DNA of 64,000 nucleotides from Flavicella sediminum (GTDB lineage: Bacteria > Bacteroidota > Bacteroidia > Flavobacteriales > Flavobacteriaceae), in assembly GCF_006381105.1 (NCBI RefSeq), contig NZ_VDET01000002.1, positions 1,029,578-1,093,577 on the forward strand. Direction: 5' to 3'. Below are positions 25,466 through 34,883 of this stretch, piece after piece. Positions within the stretch are counted from its first letter, which is position 1. The number at the start of each line of letters is the position of its first letter. A program made the translations under genes and the position numbers. The notes under the pieces are model-generated. The model did not search any database, was not told the origin of the DNA, and saw only the letters and a list, made by a program, of their open reading frames with translations.

Positions 25466-27754
25466 ATGAAATTAAAAAATATCATGAAATTTTGTTTAGT
25501 TAGTAGTTTAGTACTGGTCGTAGGGTGTAAAAACCCTTCGATTACTACTAAAACAAACGCTGATTTAGACAAGAAAGTAGACTCTTTATTGGCCTTAATG
25601 ACTTTAGACGAAAAAATAGGTCAAATGAACCAATACAATGGTTTTTGGGATGCCACAGGACCTTCTCCAAAACAAGGAAATGCCTCCAAAAAATACGAGC
25701 ACCTTGAATCGGGATTGGTAGGATCTATGTTAAATGTAAGAGGTGTAGAAAACGTAAAAGCAGTTCAGAAAATTGCTGTTGAAAAAACAAGACTCGGAAT
25801 TCCATTACTTATTGGTTTTGATGTAATCCATGGGTACCAAACTTTAAGTCCAATTCCTTTAGCAGAAGCAGCAAGCTGGGATTTAGCTGCCATTAAAAAA
25901 TCATCTGAAATAGCAGCCGAGGAAGCAGCAGCAGCCGGTATCAACTGGACTTTTGCTCCTATGGTTGATATTTCTAGAGATGCTCGATGGGGACGCGTTA
26001 TGGAGGGGGCTGGTGAAGATCCTTATTTAGGAAGTTTAATTGCTGAAGCCCGTGTTAAAGGTTTTCAGGGTGAAGATTTAAGTGCTGTCAACACAATTAT
26101 TGCCTGCGCAAAACATTTTGCGGGTTATGGATTTGCAGAATCGGGTAGAGAATACAATACGGTAGACATCGGAACTTCTACTTTATACAATACCGTCTTC
26201 CCTCCTTTTATTGCTGCTACTAAAGCAGGAGTAAGAACTTTTATGAATTCTTTTAATGAATTGAACGGCATACCAGCAACTGGTAATAAGTTTTTACAAA
26301 GAGACATCCTAAAAAACAAATGGGGCTTTGAAGGTTTTGTTATTTCTGACTGGGAATCGATAATTGAAATGACAGACCATGGATATGCAGAAAACGACAA
26401 ACATGCTGCCGAAATAGCGATCAATGCGGGGTCTGATATGGATATGGAATCTTATGTATATGTAAATTATTTGGCCGAATTAGTCAAAGAAGGTAAAGTT
26501 GACGAAAAACTAATTGACGATGCAGCAGGGAGAATTCTAAAGGTAAAATTTGAATTGGGCTTGTTTGATGACCCTTATAAATATTGCGACACCGAAAGAG
26601 AAAAAACCATTGGAAGCAAAAAAAATAAGGAAGCTGTTTTAGATGTTGCAAAAAAATCTATCGTACTATTAAAAAACGAAAACAATCTTTTACCGCTTAA
26701 AAAGAAAGGTGCTAAAATTGCTTTAATTGGCCCATTGGCAGCCGACAAAACGAGTCCGTTAGGAAGTTGGCGTTTGGCAGCTGAAGACAATACGGCTATT
26801 TCTGTATTGGAAGGTTTGCAAAAATATACAGACAACAAAGTAACTTATCATAAGGGAGTAACACTTACTGAAGGAAAACCAGAATTTGTGACGGAAACCC
26901 AAATCAACACAACGGATAGAACCGGTATAAAAGAAGCCGTAAGTATTGCCAAAAAGAATGATGTTGTAGTTCTTGTTTTAGGGGAACATGGTTTCCAATC
27001 TGGAGAAGGTAGAAGTAGAACTTCCTTAAACCTACCTGGATTACAGCAAGAACTATTAGAAGCTGTTTATCAAGTAAATAAAAACATTGTATTGGTTTTA
27101 ATGAACGGACGCCCCTTAACAATTAATTGGGCTGACAAAAACATTCCTGCCATAGTTGAAGCCTGGCAGCTTGGAACACAAAGTGGACATGCCATAGCTC
27201 AAGTTTTATATGGAGATTACAACCCTAGTGGGAAATTACCAATGACTTTTCCGAAAAGCGTAGGGCAAATTCCAATTTACTACAATTACAAAAACACAGG
27301 AAGACCCACAATACCCGCTCCAAATCAAGTTTTTTGGTCGCATTATATTGACGAAAGCAATGAGCCTTTGTATGAATTTGGATATGGATTGAGCTATACT
27401 ACTTTCAAATACGAAAATTTAAAACTAAGTTCTCATAAATTCAATAAGGACACTGAATTTACGGCAAGCATTAGCTTAACCAATACAGGTAAAGTGGCCG
27501 GTAAAGAAGTTGTTCAATTTTATATCCAAGACTTATTTGCCAGTATTACAAGGCCTGTAAAAGAGTTAAAAGGATTTGAAATGGTAGCGCTAGAACCTGG
27601 TGAATCAAAAGAAATTTCATTTACAATTGATAAAAAAATAATTGAATTTTATACTGTGAACAACAAATGGGAATCAGAACCCGGTGACTTTAAAATCTTT
27701 ATTGGAGGTAGCTCAAAAACGGTTTTAGAAGACACATTTAGTTATAGTAATTAG
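25466..27754 (+). CDS. GH3 family beta-glucosidase lipoprotein
   Basis: This 762-residue lipoprotein (Cys21, VVGC) has the standard GH3 order. The N-terminal TIM barrel contains GIPLLIGFDVIHGY and nucleophile Asp295 in FVISDWESI. The alpha/beta sandwich contains the KNENNLLPLKK and GEHGFQSGEGRSRT loop that usually carries the acid/base. A C-terminal fibronectin-III-like domain follows (about 650-762). It releases glucose from the non-reducing ends of beta-linked oligosaccharides. Mature start CKNPSITTK is basic and without acidic residues, suggesting a periplasmic orientation. It ends the SusCD-GH16-GH3 operon, and a terminator follows. Confidence 0.94.
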   Translation: MKLKNIMKFCLVSSLVLVVGCKNPSITTKTNADLDKKVDSLLALMTLDEKIGQMNQYNGFWDATGPSPKQGNASKKYEHLESGLVGSMLNVRGVENVKAVQKIAVEKTRLGIPLLIGFDVIHGYQTLSPIPLAEAASWDLAAIKKSSEIAAEEAAAAGINWTFAPMVDISRDARWGRVMEGAGEDPYLGSLIAEARVKGFQGEDLSAVNTIIACAKHFAGYGFAESGREYNTVDIGTSTLYNTVFPPFIAATKAGVRTFMNSFNELNGIPATGNKFLQRDILKNKWGFEGFVISDWESIIEMTDHGYAENDKHAAEIAINAGSDMDMESYVYVNYLAELVKEGKVDEKLIDDAAGRILKVKFELGLFDDPYKYCDTEREKTIGSKKNKEAVLDVAKKSIVLLKNENNLLPLKKKGAKIALIGPLAADKTSPLGSWRLAAEDNTAISVLEGLQKYTDNKVTYHKGVTLTEGKPEFVTETQINTTDRTGIKEAVSIAKKNDVVVLVLGEHGFQSGEGRSRTSLNLPGLQQELLEAVYQVNKNIVLVLMNGRPLTINWADKNIPAIVEAWQLGTQSGHAIAQVLYGDYNPSGKLPMTFPKSVGQIPIYYNYKNTGRPTIPAPNQVFWSHYIDESNEPLYEFGYGLSYTTFKYENLKLSSHKFNKDTEFTASISLTNTGKVAGKEVVQFYIQDLFASITRPVKELKGFEMVALEPGESKEISFTIDKKIIEFYTVNNKWESEPGDFKIFIGGSSKTVLEDTFSYSN

Positions 27755-27772
27755 TTACAAAATACTTTTAAT

Positions 27773-27810
27773 AAATAGCCGCTAAGCTTTTCACAGTTTA
27801 GCGGCTATTT
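27773..27810 (+). terminator. Terminator of the SusCD-GH16-GH3 operon
   Basis: Thirteen-base arms AAATAGCCGCTAA (27773-27785) and TTAGCGGCTATTT (27798-27810) pair exactly around a 12-base loop, followed by a T-rich tail. It is near symmetric, so it may also serve the minus-strand GH2. Confidence 0.85.
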
Positions 27811-27872
27811 GTATTTTAGTACAACTAGAAATTTATCGTTTTCGAAGGATATATTTCTGAATTTTAATTACT

Positions 27873-30413
27873 TTATTCAACAGCTAAATTCACTAAATTG
27901 GATTTTATAGTTCCAACACGAACCTCAACACTTGCGTTTTCTTTTTTACTTGTTGATTGCAGTAAAATAATGGCCTTTCCTTTGTGAGTTACAATTTTAT
28001 TTGATTGGTGATTTTGTACGTTCTTTTCCCAACCATTATCAATACCAATATTTTTTACAGCACCCGTCATATAAAATTCTATTTCCACATCTGCATCGGT
28101 GATTAAGTTATTGGCTTCATCTACCAACTTGGCAGTTAGCACGGCTACATCATAGCCATCAGCATTTAACGCAACCTTATTTGATTCTAAAATAATTTTA
28201 GAGAATTTACCGGGCGTGTTTAAAACAAATTCATCTGCTTTTTGCCCATGATTATATCCTATCACTTTTAATTCCCCTTTTGCAAAAGGAACCATCCATT
28301 TGATAATATTATCATCTTCACTATAAGCTGAACGTTTTTGTTTTCCTAGTGATTTTCCATTCAAAAACAATTCTGCCTCTTCGCAGTTTGTATAAGTTTG
28401 CACAACAATTTGTTCCTTTTCCTTATAGCTCCACTTTTCGTACACTTTGTACCACTCCCATTTTCTTAGCATTTTCCATACTGGAGGTGCCGTATACTGT
28501 ATATCAAATTTCCATCCTTCTTTTTTATCAAAAGAAAACTCAGATTCTGAAGCCGGCGTAGTTACTGCATATACTTTAGGATCATTTTTCCACAAGCATT
28601 CAAAAAAGTGCCCTCTCGGATTTTTAAATCCTGCATAATCAAACAACGAAATATTCAAACCTTTACGTGGCCAAGGACCAGCTTCACCCATATACGCAAA
28701 TCCTGTCCAAAGAAAAATACCCGATACAAAATCTCTATCTACAACATTCTTCCACTCAGAATAAGCACACCAATTTTCTGAACCAATTATTTTTAAGTTC
28801 GGATATCTTTTATGTGCCGCATCATAATCAGCCGCTCTATAATTAAACCCAAATACATCCACTGCTTGTCCGTAGCCACTTACCATTCCTATAGAAGGCT
28901 GCACACTACCACATGTAACGGGTCTACTTGTATCTATTTCTTTTACCCATGCCACTAATTTTTTTGCAGTAGCTGCTAAAGGATCTACTCCCTTGGTTAT
29001 TTTATCAAATGCTTTTTTGATTTTTATAGAATCATAACTTGGCGTTCGATGATATCCATCGGCTTTATTTTTTCCATTCACAGCCGCATATGTTTTCGAA
29101 TAATCGCCAAAGGTCCATTCAATCTCATTTCCGATACTCCACATAACTACCGAAGGATGATTAAAATCGCGTTTTATTAAATCTTTCAAATCTCTTTCTG
29201 CCCATACTTTAAAGTGTTCTGGATAGGCTTTTGCCGCTTCTTTAGGAGCTGCATTGTCACCTAAATACACCAAACTTTTTCCTTTCGGCACATGCCATTC
29301 GTCAAAAGCTTCATCCATCACCAGCATTCCTTTTTCATCACAAACTTCTAACAATTCAATAGAATGCGGATTGTGTGAAAGACGTATTGCATTGACACCA
29401 ATAGATTTTAATTGATTGATTCTGTACTCCCAAATTGCTTTTGGAACAGCAGCACCAACAGCACCTGCATCATGATGTAAGTTGACACCTTTTATTTTTA
29501 CGCGATTCCCATTCAATGAAAAACCTGTATTTGAATCAAAATTAATGGTTCGTACTCCAAATTTTTCAGATGTATTGTCTAAAAGTTTTCCGTTCTGTTT
29601 TATTGCTACTTGAAGTGTATACAAATGTGGCTTTTCCAAAGACCAAAATATAGGATTGGCCAATTCCATCTGTACATTATTATCTGTTGCTTGGGTTTTT
29701 ACTTCCTTGCTTGCCACAGATTCATTTTGCTGATTAAAAACTTCGTATACGATAGAAATTTCATTTTTAGCATTGCTTGGAAAATTTACTTGCGTTGCTA
29801 TATGTATTTCAGCCAAGCCTGTTTTTACAACAGGAGTAGTTATTTGCACTCCCCATTGTTTGATATGTAAAGGAGCTTTTTTAATGAGTTGTACCTTTCT
29901 ATAAATTCCAGAACCGGTATACCATCTTGAATCTACATAAGCTGTATGATCTACTTTAACGGCAATGGTATTTTCCTCTTTTCCATAATGCAAGTAGGGA
30001 GATAAATCATAAGAAAAGGAACTGTAACCATTTGGTCGAGTTCCTAATAAATGTCCATTAACCCAAACGGTAGAATTGTTATAGACTCCGTCAAAAGCTA
30101 TAGAAATATGCTTTCCTTTGTCCGATTCATCTAAATTAAAATCTTTTCTGTACCAACCCATTCCACCAGGAACAAACCCCGTACTGGCCGCTGTATTTTC
30201 TTTTTGATAACCTTCCTCAATACTCCAATCGTGTGGCACTTTTACAAGCTTCCAATTGTCATCATTGAAGCTTAACTGTTCTGCATTTGAGAAATCTCCT
30301 AAATTAAACTTCCAATTGGCATTAAAATCTTCTACTGTCCGTCCTGTTTTTTCTGGTTCAGAGCAAGAATACAAACTCAGAATTAAGCATATTAATAAGG
30401 CTATTTTTTTCAT
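27873..30413 (-). CDS. GH2 family beta-galactosidase/beta-glycosidase lipoprotein
   Basis: This 846-residue lipoprotein is taken from the ATG that gives MKKIALLICLILSLYSC with Cys17. The longer upstream frame lacks signal features. It has the GH2 sugar-binding domain (about 30-175, WYRKDFNL and VWVNGHLLG), an Ig-like domain, and the TIM barrel with acid/base Glu430 in MWSIGNEIEW and nucleophile Glu546 in IIGSENWCAYSEW. C-terminal DUF4982-like and Ig-like domains follow. GH2 members of this architecture are usually called beta-galactosidases, but substrates vary; beside a beta-glucan locus a beta-glucoside is possible. It is transcribed divergently from the membrane regulator. Confidence 0.9.
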   Translation of the reverse strand: MKKIALLICLILSLYSCSEPEKTGRTVEDFNANWKFNLGDFSNAEQLSFNDDNWKLVKVPHDWSIEEGYQKENTAASTGFVPGGMGWYRKDFNLDESDKGKHISIAFDGVYNNSTVWVNGHLLGTRPNGYSSFSYDLSPYLHYGKEENTIAVKVDHTAYVDSRWYTGSGIYRKVQLIKKAPLHIKQWGVQITTPVVKTGLAEIHIATQVNFPSNAKNEISIVYEVFNQQNESVASKEVKTQATDNNVQMELANPIFWSLEKPHLYTLQVAIKQNGKLLDNTSEKFGVRTINFDSNTGFSLNGNRVKIKGVNLHHDAGAVGAAVPKAIWEYRINQLKSIGVNAIRLSHNPHSIELLEVCDEKGMLVMDEAFDEWHVPKGKSLVYLGDNAAPKEAAKAYPEHFKVWAERDLKDLIKRDFNHPSVVMWSIGNEIEWTFGDYSKTYAAVNGKNKADGYHRTPSYDSIKIKKAFDKITKGVDPLAATAKKLVAWVKEIDTSRPVTCGSVQPSIGMVSGYGQAVDVFGFNYRAADYDAAHKRYPNLKIIGSENWCAYSEWKNVVDRDFVSGIFLWTGFAYMGEAGPWPRKGLNISLFDYAGFKNPRGHFFECLWKNDPKVYAVTTPASESEFSFDKKEGWKFDIQYTAPPVWKMLRKWEWYKVYEKWSYKEKEQIVVQTYTNCEEAELFLNGKSLGKQKRSAYSEDDNIIKWMVPFAKGELKVIGYNHGQKADEFVLNTPGKFSKIILESNKVALNADGYDVAVLTAKLVDEANNLITDADVEIEFYMTGAVKNIGIDNGWEKNVQNHQSNKIVTHKGKAIILLQSTSKKENASVEVRVGTIKSNLVNLAVE

Positions 30414-30536
30414 ATTTTGAAAACGAATTTTGGTTGATATACATTTAGTTTTACGGAGTACCGTGCAACAAGTATACTTAAACAAAAAGGTGAAACCATA
30501 GAAAAAATCAAGATTACTGTTTTGGCAACGGTGGTG

Positions 30537-30547
30537 TTAACCGTTAA
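30537..30547. promoter_or_regulatory. Small palindrome in the divergent GH2/regulator promoter region
   Basis: TTAAC-C-GTTAA is symmetric and lies in the 216-base gap between the GH2 gene and the regulator gene. The wider sequence GTG...AAAACAC extends the symmetry weakly. It is a candidate binding site for the adjacent regulator; position is the only support. Confidence 0.3.
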
Positions 30548-30629
30548 AACACTGCGCAAAACCCCTTATAAAACCTAGGTTTATAAAGATTCAACTCAAA
30601 GTAGAGCAATTTTGACTATTTTTGTAACA

Positions 30630-31796
30630 ATGGCTAAAAAACCGACACAGACCGAAATAAATGAGGCATTGCAAAAAATTTGTAAACATGCCTTATTTGT
30701 AAATTCTCCTCAAAATACACGGTTGTTAAGCTATCTTGTAGAACAAGCAATAAAAGGGAATAAAATTAAAGAACATGTGATTGGTCTTGATGTATTTCCC
30801 GACTCTTACTCCCTTGAAAAAAACGATGGTTCTGTTAGAGTGTACATGTATAAGCTTCGTAAAAAACTTGAAAAATACTACGCCTTAGAATCAAAACACA
30901 CGACCCTTGTTTTTGAAATAAAAAAAGGGCAATACAACCTTAGTTTTTCAGACATTAAAAATTATGATGCCTCAAAAAAAGCTTCGAAAAAAAGTATCGA
31001 AATCCCTTTAAAACAGCTCTACTTTTGGGCAATTATTTTATTTCTGCTTGCTAGCTTTGCTTTTTTTTACACTCATTTATTCCCGAAAAACAATTATTGT
31101 TGGAATGCTTTTTTCTCTGGAAAAGAAAAAAATCTATGCCTCGTTGCTGATCATTTTGTGACGATGAACAAAGACCAAAATAATTTTAGTATCTCAAATG
31201 AAATAAACAATCAGAATGAATTTATAGTCTATGCAAACAAGCATAATGAAGCACATTTTGAAATAGCCGACTTTACCTTGTTTACCAAAATGGCTCCATT
31301 TACAATCCAAACATTGACCGCTTGGTTTTATGATAACCGAAGTGATTTTCTTTTAAAAACGGACAGTGATTTTAAATACGAAGAAAGCAGAGAGAAAAAT
31401 ATTCTTTATGTAGGACAGTTTAAAACCATGAAAGAAAGCAAATCTATATTTCTGAAAAACAGCAAAAAATTTAAAATAAACAAAGACGGCTTTTCTTATA
31501 TAGAAAGTGGTGGTATAAAAAATTACACCACCACTTTTAATCAGTCAAATAAAACGGAATACGCTTTGGTTTCTTTTGAAAAAACAAGCAACAACAAAGA
31601 AGCTTTATTTTTTGTTTCCAATCATGATATTGGCGTACTGGCAACGGTAAGAAATTTCACCGATAGAAATTGGCTTGAAAACTTCTACAAAAACCTACCT
31701 ACTAAAACGTCTCATTTTAATGCTTTATTTGAAGTACACGGCATACAACGTACTGATATGAATTGCAAACTGGTACAATTAGAAATTTTAGATTAA
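30630..31796 (+). CDS. Membrane-anchored winged-helix transcriptional regulator
   Basis: This 388-residue protein starts at the ATG; an in-frame TTG 18 bases earlier is less likely. Residues about 8-105 resemble the ToxR/CadC-type winged helix. The pattern is that found in front of TPR/adenylate-cyclase-like proteins: ALFVNSPQNTRLLSYLVEQA, then GLDVFPDSYSLEKNDGSVRVY, KLRKKLEKYY and IKKGQYNLSF. One transmembrane helix follows (about 129-150). The remaining 240 residues would be periplasmic and match nothing I recognise. Such proteins couple a periplasmic signal directly to DNA binding. Its place beside GH2 and the beta-glucan locus suggests sensing of glucan breakdown products. A TATTTTTG box (30617-30624) lies just before the start. 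Confidence 0.75.
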   Translation: MAKKPTQTEINEALQKICKHALFVNSPQNTRLLSYLVEQAIKGNKIKEHVIGLDVFPDSYSLEKNDGSVRVYMYKLRKKLEKYYALESKHTTLVFEIKKGQYNLSFSDIKNYDASKKASKKSIEIPLKQLYFWAIILFLLASFAFFYTHLFPKNNYCWNAFFSGKEKNLCLVADHFVTMNKDQNNFSISNEINNQNEFIVYANKHNEAHFEIADFTLFTKMAPFTIQTLTAWFYDNRSDFLLKTDSDFKYEESREKNILYVGQFKTMKESKSIFLKNSKKFKINKDGFSYIESGGIKNYTTTFNQSNKTEYALVSFEKTSNNKEALFFVSNHDIGVLATVRNFTDRNWLENFYKNLPTKTSHFNALFEVHGIQRTDMNCKLVQLEILD

Positions 31797-33136
31797 ATAA
31801 CACCTTGTGCTAACATCGCATCTGCAACTTTTACAAAACCGGCAATATTTGCCCCTTTTACATAATCCACATAACCATTATCATCCGTACCATATTTGAT
31901 ACAAGCATCGTGAATATCTTCCATAATTTCTTGCAATTTATGATCTACTTCTTTTCTAGACCAATTAAAACGCAAAGAATTCTGTGTCATTTCTAAACCA
32001 GACGTTGCCACTCCACCTGCATTGGAAGCTTTCCCAGGAGCAAACAAAATTTTAGCTTTATGAAATTCGTAAATGGCTTCTGGAGTAGAAGGCATATTTG
32101 CCCCTTCACTTACACAAACACATCCATTGGAAAGTAACTTTTTAGCATCCTCACCATTTAATTCATTTTGCGTGGCACATGGAAGTGCAATATCACATTT
32201 AATGCTCCAAGGGTTTTCACCTTTGAAAAACTGAGCTTTAGGATATTTATTTAAATATTCAGAAATACGCGCTCTTTTCACATTTTTCAATTCCATTACA
32301 TGCGCTAATTTTTCTGCATCTATCCCTTCTGCATCGTAAACAGTTCCTGAAGAATCAGAAAGACTTACTACTTTAGCCCCTAATTGTACCGCTTTTTCTG
32401 CCGCAAACTGTGCTACATTTCCTGAACCTGATACCGTTACTATTTTTCCTTCAAAAGAATCATTGATTCCTTTCAACATATTTTGAGCAAAATAGACATT
32501 TCCATAACCTGTCGCCTCTGGTCTAATTAAAGAACCACCCCAGCTTATTCCTTTTCCTGTTAGTACCCCAGTAAATTCATTTCGAAGTTTTTTATACATC
32601 CCAAATAAAAACCCAATTTCTCTAGCACCAACACCAATATCTCCTGCTGGAATATCTGTATTCGGACCAATATGACGGAACAATTCACTCATAAAAGCAT
32701 GACAAAAACGCATAATTTCATCGTCTGATTTTCCTTTCGGATCGAAATCAGAGCCCCCTTTACCACCACCCATAGGAAGCGTAGTTAATGAGTTTTTAAA
32801 AACCTGCTCAAAAGCCAAAAACTTTAGGATGCTCAAATTCACAGAACTATGAAAACGCAAGCCTCCTTTATAGGGTCCAATAGCAGAATTCATTTGAATA
32901 CGGTAGCCTCTATTTACGTGTATAATTCCTTTATCATCAACCCATGAAACACGAAACATAATCACTCGTTCTGGCTCAACCATTCTCATTAAAATATGCT
33001 GTCCCCTATAAATGCTTTGACTTTTAATATAAGGAATTACCGTATCTGCTACTTCTTGTACCGCTTGTAAAAATTCAGGTTCATGAGGATTTCTGCTCTT
33101 TACCTGATTCATAAAATCTTGGATAATTTTTTTCAT
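31793..33136 (-). CDS. gdhA: NADP-type glutamate dehydrogenase
   Basis: This 447-residue protein has the length of the hexameric bacterial GdhA. Conserved stretches include the glutamate-binding GPYKGGLRFH, the catalytic-lysine segment LPMGGGKGGSDFDP, the dinucleotide fold VSGSGNVAQFAAEKA and CVSEGANMPSTPEA. It makes glutamate from 2-oxoglutarate and ammonium in the cytoplasm. Its 3' end overlaps the convergent regulator gene by four bases. It is monocistronic. Confidence 0.97.
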   Translation of the reverse strand: MKKIIQDFMNQVKSRNPHEPEFLQAVQEVADTVIPYIKSQSIYRGQHILMRMVEPERVIMFRVSWVDDKGIIHVNRGYRIQMNSAIGPYKGGLRFHSSVNLSILKFLAFEQVFKNSLTTLPMGGGKGGSDFDPKGKSDDEIMRFCHAFMSELFRHIGPNTDIPAGDIGVGAREIGFLFGMYKKLRNEFTGVLTGKGISWGGSLIRPEATGYGNVYFAQNMLKGINDSFEGKIVTVSGSGNVAQFAAEKAVQLGAKVVSLSDSSGTVYDAEGIDAEKLAHVMELKNVKRARISEYLNKYPKAQFFKGENPWSIKCDIALPCATQNELNGEDAKKLLSNGCVCVSEGANMPSTPEAIYEFHKAKILFAPGKASNAGGVATSGLEMTQNSLRFNWSRKEVDHKLQEIMEDIHDACIKYGTDDNGYVDYVKGANIAGFVKVADAMLAQGVI

Positions 33137-33284
33137 ATCGTAAATGGATTAAACTATTTTTAACTTGTTATTACGAATGTAATAAAAGTCCTTCTCAAAA
33201 ATTAGAAACTCCATAACTTTGTCGTATAAAATATTTCTCTATACATTTTTTAACATTATTTTTTATTTCATGTAATTTTACAAA

Positions 33285-34835
33285 ATGGAAAAAAAACAAA
33301 TGGCACTTACTTGGACTATACTAATTGGCTTAAGTGTACTTTTATATTATCCACAAATTAAAACACCTGTACAAGGGCGTCATGCTTGGGCAATGGCAGA
33401 TCATTTTGCCATCTCTTTAAATTTTTTGGAGAACAGTTTTGATTTTTTTCACCCCGAAACCTATTGTTTAAATCCTCAATTTGCTGCGACAAATGCTCCT
33501 CAAATAAAAAATGACGCTTGGTATTCTTCCCCAAAAACCCCACAGGGAATTACTTCAATAGATCCGCCGATGCATCACTATGTAGTGGCCTTGCTGATGA
33601 AGACATTCCAAACAAAGAATCCCATTGTTTATCGGTTTTACATGCTTTTGCTTAGTCTTATCGGACTCTTTTATCTTTTCAAACTCAGTTATTTAGTAAC
33701 CCAATCTTTTTGGATTACCACAGCAATGTCCATTTTTGTAATGCTTGCCCCTACCTTTACCTACTATGCTGTTGGTTTTTTACCAAGTAGTGCTGCTTTA
33801 GCATTCCTGTTTATTAGCGCTTTTCATATAACGCGTTTTCACTTTGAAAAGCAAAACAAGAATTTATACTATTCGTTAGTCTTTATGACCTTAGCCGCAT
33901 TGACAAGATTTCCATTTATTATATACCTTATCGGTTTATTAAGCACTTATTTACTTATTGGCCTCTTGGATAAAAAAATCTATTGGAAAAAAATGCTTTT
34001 ACTAGTAGCTTGTTTGGTTATTGTGCTTTCTTATTTCATGTACAACAAATTTTATCTATCAGCTTATTTTGGCTCCAATTTTTTAAGTCACCCTTTGCCC
34101 GTTACAAGTTTGCATGAATTTATCAATGCTATTTGGAAAACCCTGTACCACGAAAGCTGGAGGTACTTTACTTTAATACATTATTTTTGTCTATTCTTCG
34201 TTGGATTTCTCTTTCTAAAAAAACGCAAACAGCAGCTTTCTTTTAAACAAAAAAACTTTTTATTTTACTATTTAAGCATTGTAAGTATTGGTGTTTTTTG
34301 CTATTCCTTTTTAATGCTCCAGCAATTTGTAGCCCATGATTATTATATACTAGATACTTTTTTTCCGATTCTCCTATTTTGGTTGCTCGCCTTTTTAAAA
34401 CAGGTTGATCTGAAGCATTTAACCAACGTAAAAAAATACTTGGTTATTTTTACCATTTTAGCCTTTGGACTAAATCGTCTTGTTTTTAAAATGGGTTATG
34501 ATGCGAGACCCACTACCCCTTTAGAAATAACCAGAACGAACTTTATTGACAGTCATAAAATTTTAGACAGTTTACAAATAGCTAAAAAAGCCAAAATTCT
34601 ATTGATTGATTCTTACAGTCCAAATTTAGCATTTATAGGATTGCAACGAAAAGGCTTTTGCTTGATGAGGCCTACTAAAAAACGCATCCTAAGAGCCATG
34701 ACTTGGGAGTTTGATTATATTATTACGCAAAATTTTTCGTACAAAGAAAAGGTTTTAAAAAACTATCCAACATTCGAAAATGAGACTGAAATCTACTTTT
34801 CAAATGATAAATTTACTATTCATAGAAAAAAATAG
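33285..34835 (+). CDS. Multi-pass membrane protein, GT39/ArnT-like glycosyltransferase
   Basis: This 516-residue protein has about ten to twelve hydrophobic helices and a soluble C-terminal tail of about 80 residues. The first loop after TM1 contains VQGRHAWAMADHF, placed where GT-C fold enzymes (GT39, ArnT, PMT) keep their catalytic acidic residue. Such enzymes transfer sugars from lipid-phosphate donors on the outer face of the inner membrane. The assignment rests on topology and weak motif resemblance. It stands alone upstream of pheS. Confidence 0.6.
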   Translation: MEKKQMALTWTILIGLSVLLYYPQIKTPVQGRHAWAMADHFAISLNFLENSFDFFHPETYCLNPQFAATNAPQIKNDAWYSSPKTPQGITSIDPPMHHYVVALLMKTFQTKNPIVYRFYMLLLSLIGLFYLFKLSYLVTQSFWITTAMSIFVMLAPTFTYYAVGFLPSSAALAFLFISAFHITRFHFEKQNKNLYYSLVFMTLAALTRFPFIIYLIGLLSTYLLIGLLDKKIYWKKMLLLVACLVIVLSYFMYNKFYLSAYFGSNFLSHPLPVTSLHEFINAIWKTLYHESWRYFTLIHYFCLFFVGFLFLKKRKQQLSFKQKNFLFYYLSIVSIGVFCYSFLMLQQFVAHDYYILDTFFPILLFWLLAFLKQVDLKHLTNVKKYLVIFTILAFGLNRLVFKMGYDARPTTPLEITRTNFIDSHKILDSLQIAKKAKILLIDSYSPNLAFIGLQRKGFCLMRPTKKRILRAMTWEFDYIITQNFSYKEKVLKNYPTFENETEIYFSNDKFTIHRKK

Positions 34836-34855
34836 TTCAGGTCTGTTTCTTTTTT

Positions 34856-34863
34856 TAAATTTG
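34856..34863 (+). promoter_or_regulatory. -7 box of the pheS promoter
   Basis: TAAATTTG matches the Bacteroidota TAnnTTTG -7 consensus and lies 20 bases before the pheS ATG. No clear TTTG -33 element was found at the usual distance. Confidence 0.45.
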
Positions 34864-34883
34864 CACCCTAATTTCAATAGACA

